Shown piece by piece: positions 43,365 through 51,784 of a stretch of 64,000 nt of DNA. Made by a program: the position numbers and the translations under genes. The notes under the pieces are model-generated. The model was not told where the DNA came from. It made no database searches and was given only the letters and a program-made list of their open reading frames with translations. Positions within the stretch are counted from its first letter, which is position 1. Each line of letters starts with the position of its first letter. Source of the DNA: Pseudomonas frederiksbergensis (GTDB taxonomy: Bacteria; Pseudomonadota; Gammaproteobacteria; Pseudomonadales; Pseudomonadaceae); NCBI RefSeq assembly GCF_003732665.1, contig NZ_MOBP01000012.1, forward strand, positions 432,325 through 496,324. The letters run 5' to 3'.

Positions 43365-44127
43365 ACCGGTACTCCAACACTCTGTTCACAATTCAACTGG
43401 ATAATGCTCACAGATCGAATTGACGTCTAGAACGATATTGCACGCGATGCACGTACTTTAATCATCAAAGACGTAATTGTTCAGTCGCTGCGCGCCCCAG
43501 CGTGATTGCCATGCACGAAACTGGGCGCGGCATCCGGGACAGCAGCTGCACTGAAAAACATTCGGCTAGCAGGTTCATCATTCTGGTTTGCCCGGACTTC
43601 AGGATGTTCTGTGCAGATACCATCTAACCACTCACCCAGCGTTTCGGCATGGATTCGCTCAAGGAGATGGCGCCTCAATTTTGCGCAAGGCAATAGGCTT
43701 CGTCAGAGCGCGGCCATTCACTATAGATTAAATAATTATGGACGGTCATCCGGCGACCTCGCTCAGAGACAAGAAGCGCAACTAATTTCGCCACCTCTAG
43801 CGCTATGCGGAAACGCCCTAGTGGGGCGTTCTGCATCAACGCTTCGGTGGGAATACGCATCGCATCAGTCAGTGCTTCGTGAAATTTTTCCAATTTTTTT
43901 GGACAATTAAATCCGAATTGAGTACCTGTTAGTGCTGCTCTAATATTCCCGGCCAATGTCGGACAATGCTTGGCTGAATTTGCGCCGAACAGTATAAACG
44001 GTGGGAAATAGCTCTACCATTCCTGATGCTAGTTGACAAAATGACAACGATTTAGTTCTTGAAATATCCAAATGATATGTGGGATATTGTACTCGTCGCA
44101 TATAAAAATAATAAAAGGAACGCTGCA
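43365..44127. other. Stretch without a secure gene
   Basis: About 760 bases between the DUF2000 gene and family member 3. A minus-strand frame at 43675-43956 (93 codons from a TTG, with RIALEVAKLVALLVSERGRR) and a shorter one at 43481-43693 are possible remnants, but neither has a clear start, ribosome site or family. The last 100 bases are AT-rich and should hold the promoter of the gene at 44128. Confidence 0.3.
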
Positions 44128-44595
44128 ATGTCTTACTGTATCAATTTTAGCCATCTCGAAAAAGAAACCGTAGTCTCCGTTGAAATATTCGGTTTGAGCG
44201 AGGAGTACCGGTCAGTCCGAATCTCCCAGTTCCAATGTATCGGCTGGCTCTTGAGCATATTCGACACTGCTCAACGGTTGATTGACAGGTCTGATGGGCT
44301 TTTGAATGAAGGCTATGACCAGGAGGCGCTGGAGCGTGTCGCCGGACTATCGCCTGATCAAGCCAGCCAATTGCTCGCACTGACTACCCTCAATGACCGG
44401 TTTGAATACGTGTGGGACATAATCGGCGAAAGCGAACGTGATGAGGCGAGAGTTATGGATTTTCGGTACTTCGACAATTTTTGGCCTGGTTTCGATGCCT
44501 ACAGCCTCATCTGGAATCCAAATCCGTCCCCCCATCCGGGTCAGAAGCTTCCTTTGGCGGCAAATACCCCCGGTTCATTTAACCTTGAGAGTTAG
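44128..44595 (+). CDS. Small acidic protein of unknown function, family member 3
   Basis: 155 residues from the ATG at 44128, which has an AAAGGAACG site. It repeats the landmarks of the genes at 37741 and 38221: RISQFQCIGWLLSIFDTAQR, then LNDRFEYVWDIIGES, then YFDNFWPGFDAYSLIW. It is separated from them by about 6 kb of fossils and unrelated genes. The C-terminal 25 residues are proline-rich and differ from the others. No known family. A decayed fragment resembling the end of a secreted toxin lies just downstream on the same strand. Confidence 0.7.
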   Translation: MSYCINFSHLEKETVVSVEIFGLSEEYRSVRISQFQCIGWLLSIFDTAQRLIDRSDGLLNEGYDQEALERVAGLSPDQASQLLALTTLNDRFEYVWDIIGESERDEARVMDFRYFDNFWPGFDAYSLIWNPNPSPHPGQKLPLAANTPGSFNLES

Positions 44596-44604
44596 AACTT
44601 AGGC

Positions 44605-44745
44605 GTCGGGCAGCTTCCAGCAGAGGGGCTACGCGCCGAACACGGAATTCGGCGGATCACCTGTTCTGGAGCACACCTAATGCGAAGTGGATACCTACAA
44701 GTCAAAGATGCGCTTGATGGGCACCACTTCCGATCGTCACCACTC
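44605..44745 (+). pseudogene. Possible toxin C-terminus remnant
   Basis: The plus strand reads PNTEFGGSPVLEHT, a TAA, then CEVDTYKSKMRLMGTTSDRH and HSPSNAGG before a TGA. The spacing resembles C-terminal nuclease-like toxin domains that carry an HHIPS motif after a G-T-Y segment, here HHSPS. Two stops and the lack of any upstream part mean it is dead. The match is from memory of such domains and is weak. Confidence 0.25.
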
Positions 44746-45359
44746 GCCTTCCAACGCCGGAGGATGAAGCTTTGTTGCCACTCATCCTCTGAGTTCCGGG
44801 AGGCTCCTATGGAGAAAATCACACTATCAGTGCATGGCTTGGTAGTTGTTCTTGATTGATTTACTTGAGTGCCCCTAACTTTCGTCCCAGCATTATTATT
44901 TTTCTGGCGTCGATGCGGTCCTGCGACAACACCGTAGGGGTGAGTGCCTTTTCATCTTAAAGCCTGCATCCTTTTAATCCCCGCCGCCGTCTTCAATGCA
45001 CGCCCACTCATTCACTTGCTGGAGCAAGCGCGTATGACGCGAGCCAGAGGCATTTTTGAGCGAGTAGCTTGAAATCACCAACGCTCATTGCTCAAGCATT
45101 CTTGATGGGAGCCCTTCTGAGCCAAAAGCTTTGGAGCGGGCATTGATACTTGAAAAACAGCAGTGCATCTTCGATGTGCATCGTTGCGATCTTGTATCAG
45201 CACTAAGAGCTTCTCCATAGGCGAACGCACCGTGATGGCATTGGGGCTTTTGCGCGGGCGCTCACATGCAAGCATTTCGCTCAGTTTGGACTCAAGCCAC
45301 ACCTGTGGTCTATTTCGCGAGGTCTGGTCGTAGGCTAACGGCCCTCCTCTGGCCCAAGG
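44746..45359. other. Gene-free stretch
   Basis: About 610 bases before the end of the TetR gene. Minus-strand frames at 44592-44822 and 45075-45302 lack recognisable motifs, and I leave them uncalled. No repeat or strong hairpin noticed. It probably contains further decayed sequence. Confidence 0.35.
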
Positions 45360-46007
45360 TTAGATTCGATTTATCCCAGCGTGGATTCCCGCCTTTATGA
45401 ATGCTACCAAATGCTCGGTTTTGGTATCGAGATCCATCGCCTTCACTGCACCGCCGGAAATGCGTTCTATCCGGTTGTCGAAAACACTCATGACCAACGC
45501 ACCGACGGCAAACAGATAAGACCAATGAGCGGTTCTGGAACTGATGCTGGGTAGAGCCTCACGGATAGCACGAATGAACTCCACAGCAAATGGGTCGAAG
45601 TACTCAGCGACTATCCCTCGATCTACTTCGCGGGGATCGGAAGCTTCGCGAGCGACGAGCTTGGCGTATGCGATTCCTGCTTCGCTGTTCTGATTTGTCA
45701 TCACTGGCAATACGAAGGCTCGCACGATGTGCTCCAACGGATCTTCTCCAGCGGCAAGCGGTAAATGAAGCAGCCCCAAACGCTCATCAAGCACAGCTTT
45801 ACGTCGTTCAAACAATTCACGATAAAGGTTTAGCTTCGTTTTGAAGTGGTAGACCACCAGGGGCAACCCAACCTCAGCCGCATTCGCAATGTCTCTCATC
45901 GAGACACCGTTGTACCCCCCCTCAGCGAACAACCGCTCCGCGGCATCAAGCACCTGCTCACGCCTGCTCACCTCGGTATTCCTTTCCTTTGCCGATGCCT
46001 CCGCCAT
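45360..46007 (-). CDS. TetR/AcrR-family repressor
   Basis: 215 residues from the ATG at 46007; the frame is open further upstream but that part covers the promoter. The N-terminal helix-turn-helix is typical (REQVLDAAERLFAEGGYNGV, then MRDIANAAEVGLPLVVYHFK). The remainder is the all-helical ligand-binding domain. It is divergent from the MFS-cyclase-FAH-OprD operon with an 18-base palindrome between, so it most likely represses that operon until the substrate or a pathway intermediate binds. Confidence 0.88.
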   Translation of the reverse strand: MAEASAKERNTEVSRREQVLDAAERLFAEGGYNGVSMRDIANAAEVGLPLVVYHFKTKLNLYRELFERRKAVLDERLGLLHLPLAAGEDPLEHIVRAFVLPVMTNQNSEAGIAYAKLVAREASDPREVDRGIVAEYFDPFAVEFIRAIREALPSISSRTAHWSYLFAVGALVMSVFDNRIERISGGAVKAMDLDTKTEHLVAFIKAGIHAGINRI

Positions 46008-46099
46008 GTAACTGCCTGCGTTTTTTCGCTGAATGTTCCGTAATTGTGCCCTCCCCCGGCTAGGCGCGCCACTTGTCATTTGCCACCTAGACGACACTA

Positions 46100-46117
46100 A
46101 CTGTACGTGCGTATAGT
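46100..46117. promoter_or_regulatory. Putative TetR operator
   Basis: ACTGTACGTGCGTATAGT: 14 of 18 positions are symmetrical (ACT-x-TACG ... CGTA-x-AGT). It lies between the divergent TetR gene (start 46007) and the MFS gene (start 46178). The length and position suit a TetR-dimer site. Confidence 0.6.
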
Positions 46118-46177
46118 CAGAACCAATAATAACAAAATGGCCGCTCAGTCAGCCTCGAGCGGCAAACAGGAGGCTTT

Positions 46178-47434
46178 ATGAACATCAACCTAAACGCTAT
46201 GAAGTGGCGCGTACTCATCGGATGCTTCCTCAGTTACATGTTTGATGCGCTCGACATTTTGGTGCTCATTATCTCCTTGCCTGCGATCAAGGAAACCATG
46301 CAGATCAGCACCACCGAAGCAGGATTCATGGTGACCGCGACACTCCTGGGCATCGGAGTTAGCAGTTTGGTAATGGGTGGCCTGGCCGATACCTTGGGAC
46401 GTCGAAAAGCCCTGCTACTTTCGCTGGCAACCTTTGGCGTCCTCACCATTGCAATTGCCGGTGTAACCGATTGGAAGCAGTTATTAGTGTTGCGCTTCTT
46501 GGCTGGGCTAGGCCTTGGAGGGGTATGGGGAACAGTTGCAGCACAGGTCAACGAAGCGTGGCCGCCCCATCAACGAGCTCGCGCCACTGCCTTTGTTCTG
46601 AGTTCTTTCTCCATAGGATCGGGTCTTGCCGCAGTGTTGGCCGCCTGTTTGCTGAAAACCTATGGATGGCGCGTCCTATTCGTAATTAGCGGCGCTCTCG
46701 TTGTTATCCCGATTATCTATGTCTGGTTGCGCGTCCCGGAGTCGACGGTGTGGCTAGCCGAACGGAAAGTCAGTCGTGATCTTTTGGCTCCTCGTAACTC
46801 AGTAACCATCAAGTCGCTATTCGCCGCAGATTTGCTGCGTAAAACGCTACTTGGCACTACGGCTTCGGCACTCGCACTGACTGCTTACTGGGGCGCGATG
46901 ACTTGGCTGCCAACTATTCTAGTTCAGGAACATGGCCTCGAACCTTCTACTATGGCCGGCTTCATAGCGGTGATGAATGTGGGAACTTTCATTGGCTACA
47001 ACCTCTTCGGTTGGCTGGCAGACCGAATTGGCAAACGGCGCATGATTATCATATCCCTGATCGGCTGCGGTTTGATGCTGCCGATCTACACGTTTGCCAC
47101 GGACAAAACCGCGCTCTTGCTGCTGGGGCCTGCCTTCGCATTTTTCATCGCTTTTGTAGGTCTGTTCGGCTCCTATTTTGCGGAGCTTTACCCCACCCAC
47201 CTTCGAGCATCTGGCGCAGGTTTTTGCTTCAACGTTGGCCGCGGCATCTCTGCTTTTGCCCCGTTGTTATTGGGTTCAGTTGCGGTCTCCGTTGGTTTTT
47301 CAATCAGCATAGGTTTTTGCGGTGCGTTATTCCTGCTGGCAGCGGCAGTCATTTCCCTACTGCCACAGGACGTAGACCTCCACTGGGCTTACCAGAATCC
47401 TAAAGGTGTTTCGCCCACTAGCGAATCCATCTGA
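46178..47434 (+). CDS. MFS transporter, aromatic/organic acid symporter type
   Basis: 418 residues and 12 predicted membrane helices. The first helix carries the acidic pair typical of organic-acid:H+ symporters (YMFDALDILVLIISLPAI) and the loop between helices 2 and 3 reads GGLADTLGRRKALL. A strong AGGAGG site precedes the ATG. It is the first gene of an operon that continues with a cyclase-family hydrolase, fumarylacetoacetase and an OprD porin, so it probably imports the substrate of that pathway. The exact substrate is not known. Confidence 0.87.
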   Translation: MNINLNAMKWRVLIGCFLSYMFDALDILVLIISLPAIKETMQISTTEAGFMVTATLLGIGVSSLVMGGLADTLGRRKALLLSLATFGVLTIAIAGVTDWKQLLVLRFLAGLGLGGVWGTVAAQVNEAWPPHQRARATAFVLSSFSIGSGLAAVLAACLLKTYGWRVLFVISGALVVIPIIYVWLRVPESTVWLAERKVSRDLLAPRNSVTIKSLFAADLLRKTLLGTTASALALTAYWGAMTWLPTILVQEHGLEPSTMAGFIAVMNVGTFIGYNLFGWLADRIGKRRMIIISLIGCGLMLPIYTFATDKTALLLLGPAFAFFIAFVGLFGSYFAELYPTHLRASGAGFCFNVGRGISAFAPLLLGSVAVSVGFSISIGFCGALFLLAAAVISLLPQDVDLHWAYQNPKGVSPTSESI

Positions 47435-47466
47435 CGATCATCAATCAATTATTAAGGAGTCTAGAA

Positions 47467-48273
47467 ATGGCCCGTCGATTTGTAGATCTTTCCATCTTCC
47501 TAGAAAACGATGTCATCTCCGATCCGCCTGGGTATGAGCCAATAATCCAGTACTTGGATCACAAGACGACCGCGAAGCAAGTCACTAGCTTCTTTCCCGG
47601 ACTCCAGACTTCTGATCTGCCAGACAGTGAAGGCTGGGCAATAGAACATATCCAGCTCAATACCCATAACGGCACTCATCTGGATGCTCCCTTCCATTTT
47701 CACAGCACCATGAATGAGTCGCTGGGCGAAAGTGAGCGCGCCATTACCATCGACGAAGTTCCACTGGAGTGGTGCTTCCAACCTGCTGTGAAGCTCGATT
47801 TCACAGCCTTTCATGACGGTTACGTTGTCACATCTGAAGATGTCGAGGCGGAACTTGCGCGCATTGGGCATGAGCTAAAACCTCTCGAAATTGTTGTGAT
47901 CAACACCGGTGCTGGAATGCGTTACGGGCAGCCAGGTTACGTATCGTCAGGCTGCGGCATGGGTCTTGACGCCACGATGTACCTTCTCGAGCGCGGTGTA
48001 CGCCTGACTGGCACCGATGGCTGGAGCTGGGACGCCCCGTTTGTGCACACCGCAAAAAAATTCGCGGAGACCAAAGATGCATCCCTGATTTGGGAGGGGC
48101 ATAAAGCTGGCCGCAACATTGGCTACTGTCACCTAGAGAAACTGCACAACCTAGAAATACTGCCTTCATCTGGTTTTTTTATCGCCTGCTTCCCTTGCAA
48201 AATCCGAAACGCATCGGCCGGGTGGACGCGCGCCGTCGCAATTTTCGACGACTCCCTCAATGCTGCGGGATGA
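47467..48273 (+). CDS. Cyclase-family metal-dependent hydrolase (kynurenine formamidase-like)
   Basis: 268 residues. The family metal motif is intact: IQLNTHNGTHLDAPFHFH (H-x-G-T-H-x-D-x-P-x-H). Later conserved parts include GYVSSGCGMG and TDGWSWDAPF. The family includes kynurenine formamidase and isatin hydrolase, which open amide or lactone rings with Mn or Zn. A GGAG site precedes the ATG; the FAH gene follows within 31 bases. Its pairing with FAH suggests successive hydrolysis steps of a ring-cleavage product rather than tryptophan breakdown, for which no genes are present. Confidence 0.85.
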   Translation: MARRFVDLSIFLENDVISDPPGYEPIIQYLDHKTTAKQVTSFFPGLQTSDLPDSEGWAIEHIQLNTHNGTHLDAPFHFHSTMNESLGESERAITIDEVPLEWCFQPAVKLDFTAFHDGYVVTSEDVEAELARIGHELKPLEIVVINTGAGMRYGQPGYVSSGCGMGLDATMYLLERGVRLTGTDGWSWDAPFVHTAKKFAETKDASLIWEGHKAGRNIGYCHLEKLHNLEILPSSGFFIACFPCKIRNASAGWTRAVAIFDDSLNAAG

Positions 48274-48304
48274 ACTCTCTCTAACTCGTCTTAAGGAGAT
48301 TCCT

Positions 48305-49618
48305 ATGCAACTGAACCACACTCACGACATCACCCGCCGTAGTTGGCTTGAGCAAGCAAACGACTCAGGAAGCGACTTTCCACTACAGAATCTGCCGCTC
48401 TGTGTTTTTCGCCGAAGAGGCACTGCCGATGCTTGGCGCGGAGGGATCGGTATCGGTGACCAGATCGTCGATTTCGCCGCCCTGCACCAAACCGATTGCA
48501 TAAAAGGTCTTGCTGCCGATGCGGTGTTGGCAGCATCCGCTCCAACGCTAAACAAACTATTGGAGCTTGGCCCGGATGCGTGGAAAACATTACGCCATAG
48601 CCTGTTTGAGTTACTGGAAACAGGTAGCCCACATGAACAATTAGTGCGCAAAACGCTAGTTGCTCAGGTCGACGCGGAGCACACCGTACCAGTACAAATC
48701 GGAGACTACACCGATTTTTACACTTCGCTTGATCACGCAGTGAATTGCTGCCGGCAGTTTGGGATAGAGGTATTCCCTAATTTCGACTGGTTGCCTATCG
48801 GCTATCACGGCCGGGTGTCGTCAATAGGCGTTAGTGGACAAAAGATCTTCCGGCCTATGGGCCAGTCGCGGCCAAATCCGAATGCTGAACCGGTCTATGG
48901 CCCCTGCCAGCGATTGGACTATGAACTGGAAATCGGAGCAGTGATCGGCACAGGGAATTCGAGTGGAACCAGCATACCTCTCGCATCAGCTCAGCAACAT
49001 ATCTTCGGTCTATGCATACTAAATGACTGGTCAGCGCGTGATATTCAAACGTGGGAAATGCAGCCGCTAGGGCCTTTCCTCGCCAAAAACTTCGCCACCA
49101 CTCTATCGCCGTGGATTGTCACACTCGAAGCACTTATTCCTTATCGAACGGCTTGGACTCGCTCGCCGGAACGCCCGCAACCGCTTAGCTATCTCAGTGC
49201 GCCGGAAAATACCGAGTTCGGGGCGTTTGACATACAACTGGACGTGTCGATTCAGAGTGCTCGTCAGCGTGACGAAGGAGGGAAGCCGCGTACGCTGACA
49301 CATACCAGTTTCCGTCATCAGTATTGGACATTAGGCCAAATGGTTGCTCACCACACCATGGGGGGGTGCAACCTGCAAAGTGGTGACCTACTTGGCAGTG
49401 GCACCATCTCGGGCCCGGCTGCGGGTGAAGCAGGGGCACTAATCGAACTGACCGTATCGGGAGCAGAGCCAGTCGATATAGGTGACGGTGAACTGCGAGG
49501 TTTTCTTGAAGATGGGGATACCGTGGTGTTCAGAGGCTGGTGCGAACGTCAGGGTTTCGCTCGCATCGGATTCGGCCTGAATTACGGCACCGTGGTGCCA
49601 TTCCAACCGCTCAAATAG
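48305..49618 (+). CDS. fahA: Fumarylacetoacetase-type hydrolase
   Basis: 437 residues from the ATG at 48305 (AAGGAGA site), the full length of true fumarylacetoacetases rather than the shorter FAH-domain proteins. Conserved blocks: GDYTDFYTSLDHAVNCCRQF, WLPIGYHGRVSSIGVSG, RLDYELEIGAVIG and LNDWSARDIQTWEMQPLG, which contain the metal ligands and catalytic residues. It cleaves a fumaryl- or acyl-acetoacetate carbon bond. Homogentisate dioxygenase and maleylacetoacetate isomerase genes are absent nearby, so the substrate here may be a related diketo acid. Confidence 0.88.
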   Translation: MQLNHTHDITRRSWLEQANDSGSDFPLQNLPLCVFRRRGTADAWRGGIGIGDQIVDFAALHQTDCIKGLAADAVLAASAPTLNKLLELGPDAWKTLRHSLFELLETGSPHEQLVRKTLVAQVDAEHTVPVQIGDYTDFYTSLDHAVNCCRQFGIEVFPNFDWLPIGYHGRVSSIGVSGQKIFRPMGQSRPNPNAEPVYGPCQRLDYELEIGAVIGTGNSSGTSIPLASAQQHIFGLCILNDWSARDIQTWEMQPLGPFLAKNFATTLSPWIVTLEALIPYRTAWTRSPERPQPLSYLSAPENTEFGAFDIQLDVSIQSARQRDEGGKPRTLTHTSFRHQYWTLGQMVAHHTMGGCNLQSGDLLGSGTISGPAAGEAGALIELTVSGAEPVDIGDGELRGFLEDGDTVVFRGWCERQGFARIGFGLNYGTVVPFQPLK

Positions 49619-49786
49619 TTGCTCAGGGATCATAGCGATCGCTTACTAGCGGTCTCTGAACGCCACGGTTTTCCATTCATTAGTGGGCAATCTGCTTAAT
49701 CCTCTACCCCTTAAGCACCACTCTAGTAAGTGATGCTTTAGGGAGAGTCATGCCTGCAAAAAAAACAATAAGAACGGAGCCCTACT

Positions 49787-51046
49787 ATGAGTCATCAGAA
49801 GTACAACCTCTACCACGTGATGTGTGTAGCCCTGGCAATACCTTTTTGCGCCCGGGCAAGCGAAAGCGGCTTCATTGAAGACGCGACTGGAACGCTGAGC
49901 GCACGTAACTTTTACTTCAATCGCGACTTCTCGGGTTCGAAAGTCGCTCAGTCAAAATCCGAAGAATGGGCACAAGGCTTCGTGCTCAATTTAAAGTCTG
50001 GATACACGCCTGGCACGGTTGGTTTCGGCGTAGATACTATTGGTCAATGGGGAATTAAGCTCGATAGTGGTCGCGGCCGGTCAAATTCCGGGTTGCTGCC
50101 CGTACATGATGGTCAAGCGGCGGATGAATACAGTCGAGCCGGCGCGGCGTTGAAAATGCGTGTATCGAAAACAGAACTGAAGGTAGGTGAATTGCAGCCT
50201 AATCTTCCCGTTCTTCTTTTAAGTGATAACCGGCTGTTACCTCCTACCTACCAAGGCGCGAGCATTGTTACAAACGAAATCGAGGGACTGACCGTACAGG
50301 CTGGGCGACTCAATACCACCAGTTTGCGCAACGAGGCCGGAGATGAGCGCCTGCAACCTATGATTGCCTTCACTCTTCGACCAGTCAGCGCCGATCATTT
50401 TACTTATGTGGGGGGAGATTACAGCTTCAATAACAATCGCACCGCGGTTGGCCTTTGGTATGCAGGGCTGGAGGACATATACAACCAACGTTTCTTCAGT
50501 TTCCGGCACAGCCAGCCGCTTGGGAGTTGGACGTTGGGTGGGAACCTTGGCTATTTCGACACCCAGGAAACCGGCCGCGATCTCGCCGGCGAGGTAGACA
50601 ACAGGGCACTGTACGGACGGGTGTCTGCCCAGCATGGCGCGCACACACTGTCGGTCGGCCACCAGGCGATGTTCGGTCAGCAAGGCTTTGCCCGGGTGTA
50701 CGCCAACCTCAGCCCGCTGGCAAATGAAGTGACTGTGAGCACCTTTGACGCCGCTGACGAAAAATCATGGCAGCTGCGCTACGACTATGATTTCGCCGGC
50801 CTTGGCATTCCGGGTCTGCAGTCCATGGCTAGATATACCCATGGAGGCAACGCTGATGTTTCCACACTTTCAACGGGAGTGTCTGGGTCTACATGGGAAC
50901 GCAATCTAGAGCTTGCTTACACGATCCAAAGCGGCAAGCTTAAAAACCTCAACGTGCGCTGGAGGAACTCGAGCGTCCGCTCTAATTGGCGCACTGACAT
51001 TGATGAAAATCGCCTGGTTTTTAACTACGCGATGAATCTTTTTTAA
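49787..51046 (+). CDS. OprD-family outer-membrane porin
   Basis: 419 residues. Signal peptide (YHVMCVALAIPFCARASE) followed by the mature OprD start (GFIEDATGTLSARNFYFNRD). The rest alternates beta strands, with the usual EWAQGFVLNLKSGYTPGTVG near residue 65, and ends in the beta-signal YAMNLF with a terminal phenylalanine. OprD porins admit specific carboxylates or amino acids. It lies about 170 bases behind the FAH gene on the same strand and likely feeds the pathway encoded upstream. Confidence 0.9.
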   Translation: MSHQKYNLYHVMCVALAIPFCARASESGFIEDATGTLSARNFYFNRDFSGSKVAQSKSEEWAQGFVLNLKSGYTPGTVGFGVDTIGQWGIKLDSGRGRSNSGLLPVHDGQAADEYSRAGAALKMRVSKTELKVGELQPNLPVLLLSDNRLLPPTYQGASIVTNEIEGLTVQAGRLNTTSLRNEAGDERLQPMIAFTLRPVSADHFTYVGGDYSFNNNRTAVGLWYAGLEDIYNQRFFSFRHSQPLGSWTLGGNLGYFDTQETGRDLAGEVDNRALYGRVSAQHGAHTLSVGHQAMFGQQGFARVYANLSPLANEVTVSTFDAADEKSWQLRYDYDFAGLGIPGLQSMARYTHGGNADVSTLSTGVSGSTWERNLELAYTIQSGKLKNLNVRWRNSSVRSNWRTDIDENRLVFNYAMNLF

Positions 51047-51234
51047 AAGCCCCCAGATATTGCAGCCATGCAGACCTAACGTATCCGGCAGGTCACGTCA
51101 TCTAAAGGGCCCTTTTGTATTCAAATCAAATCACTTGGTTAGCCAGGACTCGACGTTATCGGAGCCGTGTTCTGCTTTCCATTCTTTCAGGCCTTTGTGA
51201 TTTCCGCCTTTGGTTTCACTACGTAGCGGAAACT

Positions 51235-51342
51235 TGCATGGCGATCATGAGGTTGATCCCTTCTGCAAGGCTAAACCAGCATAATCAATACGCCTATTTG
51301 AAGGATAGTCCTCACAAGCCCGCCGACGCTGCGGGCGTGTGA
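51235..51342 (+). mobile_element. IS66 transposase C-terminal fossil
   Basis: The plus strand reads AIMRLIPSARLNQHNQYAYL and KDSPHKPADAAGV before a stop. This matches the C-terminal end of IS66 TnpC (consensus AAIMSLIQSARLNGHDPYAY, then LKDVLTRLP). Only about 35 codons can be recognised; upstream sequence to about 51115 stays open but is doubtful. No terminal inverted repeats seen. Confidence 0.7.
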
Positions 51343-51408
51343 GATCTATCAGTTGTTGCCTTAGAAGTATGTGCCATTCTTGCTTAGCCTAAGTGACTCG
51401 GGCGTACG

Positions 51409-51696
51409 TTAAGATGCTCCTTCGAGTAAGACAAATGTCCCAGTCGCAGCACCAGCGCGAAGGACCTTGGCCGCTTGGTATTCAGGGCTCTCATAGAAAC
51501 ACTTGGCGTTGGCAAACGAGTCGAACTCGAATATCACATGCCGCTCATGAGATTCACCTTCGAGATTTTCATACTGACCCGCTGCAATGACTTTGGGATT
51601 GAAAGGTAGCATTGCATCGCCTGCGGCTTTTGCGTAGGTGGCGTAGGCAGTTGCATCCGAAATGCTCACGTGCCCGATCAGGTATCCTTTTGGCAT
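51409..51696 (-). CDS. DUF1330 domain protein
   Basis: 95 residues from the ATG at 51696. The family pattern is clear: YLIGHVSISDATAYATYAKA, then FDSFANAKCFYESPEYQAAK. DUF1330 proteins are small dimeric ferredoxin-like-fold proteins of unknown function, often near catabolic genes. It lies 3' of the aldo/keto reductase on the same strand with an 89-base gap. Nothing unusual. Confidence 0.85.
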   Translation of the reverse strand: MPKGYLIGHVSISDATAYATYAKAAGDAMLPFNPKVIAAGQYENLEGESHERHVIFEFDSFANAKCFYESPEYQAAKVLRAGAATGTFVLLEGAS

Positions 51697-51784
51697 GTCT
51701 GTCTCTCTTTCAGTGGGTATATTCAATTCAACGCAGGGCGTTAATTACAGCCGCCTGCGTCACAGGTATTTGTGGTCACAGGCT

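Noticed and set aside
45075..45302. 75-codon minus-strand frame upstream of the TetR 3' end
   Set aside because: No start context, neighbours or motif; could be a fossil but cannot be supported.
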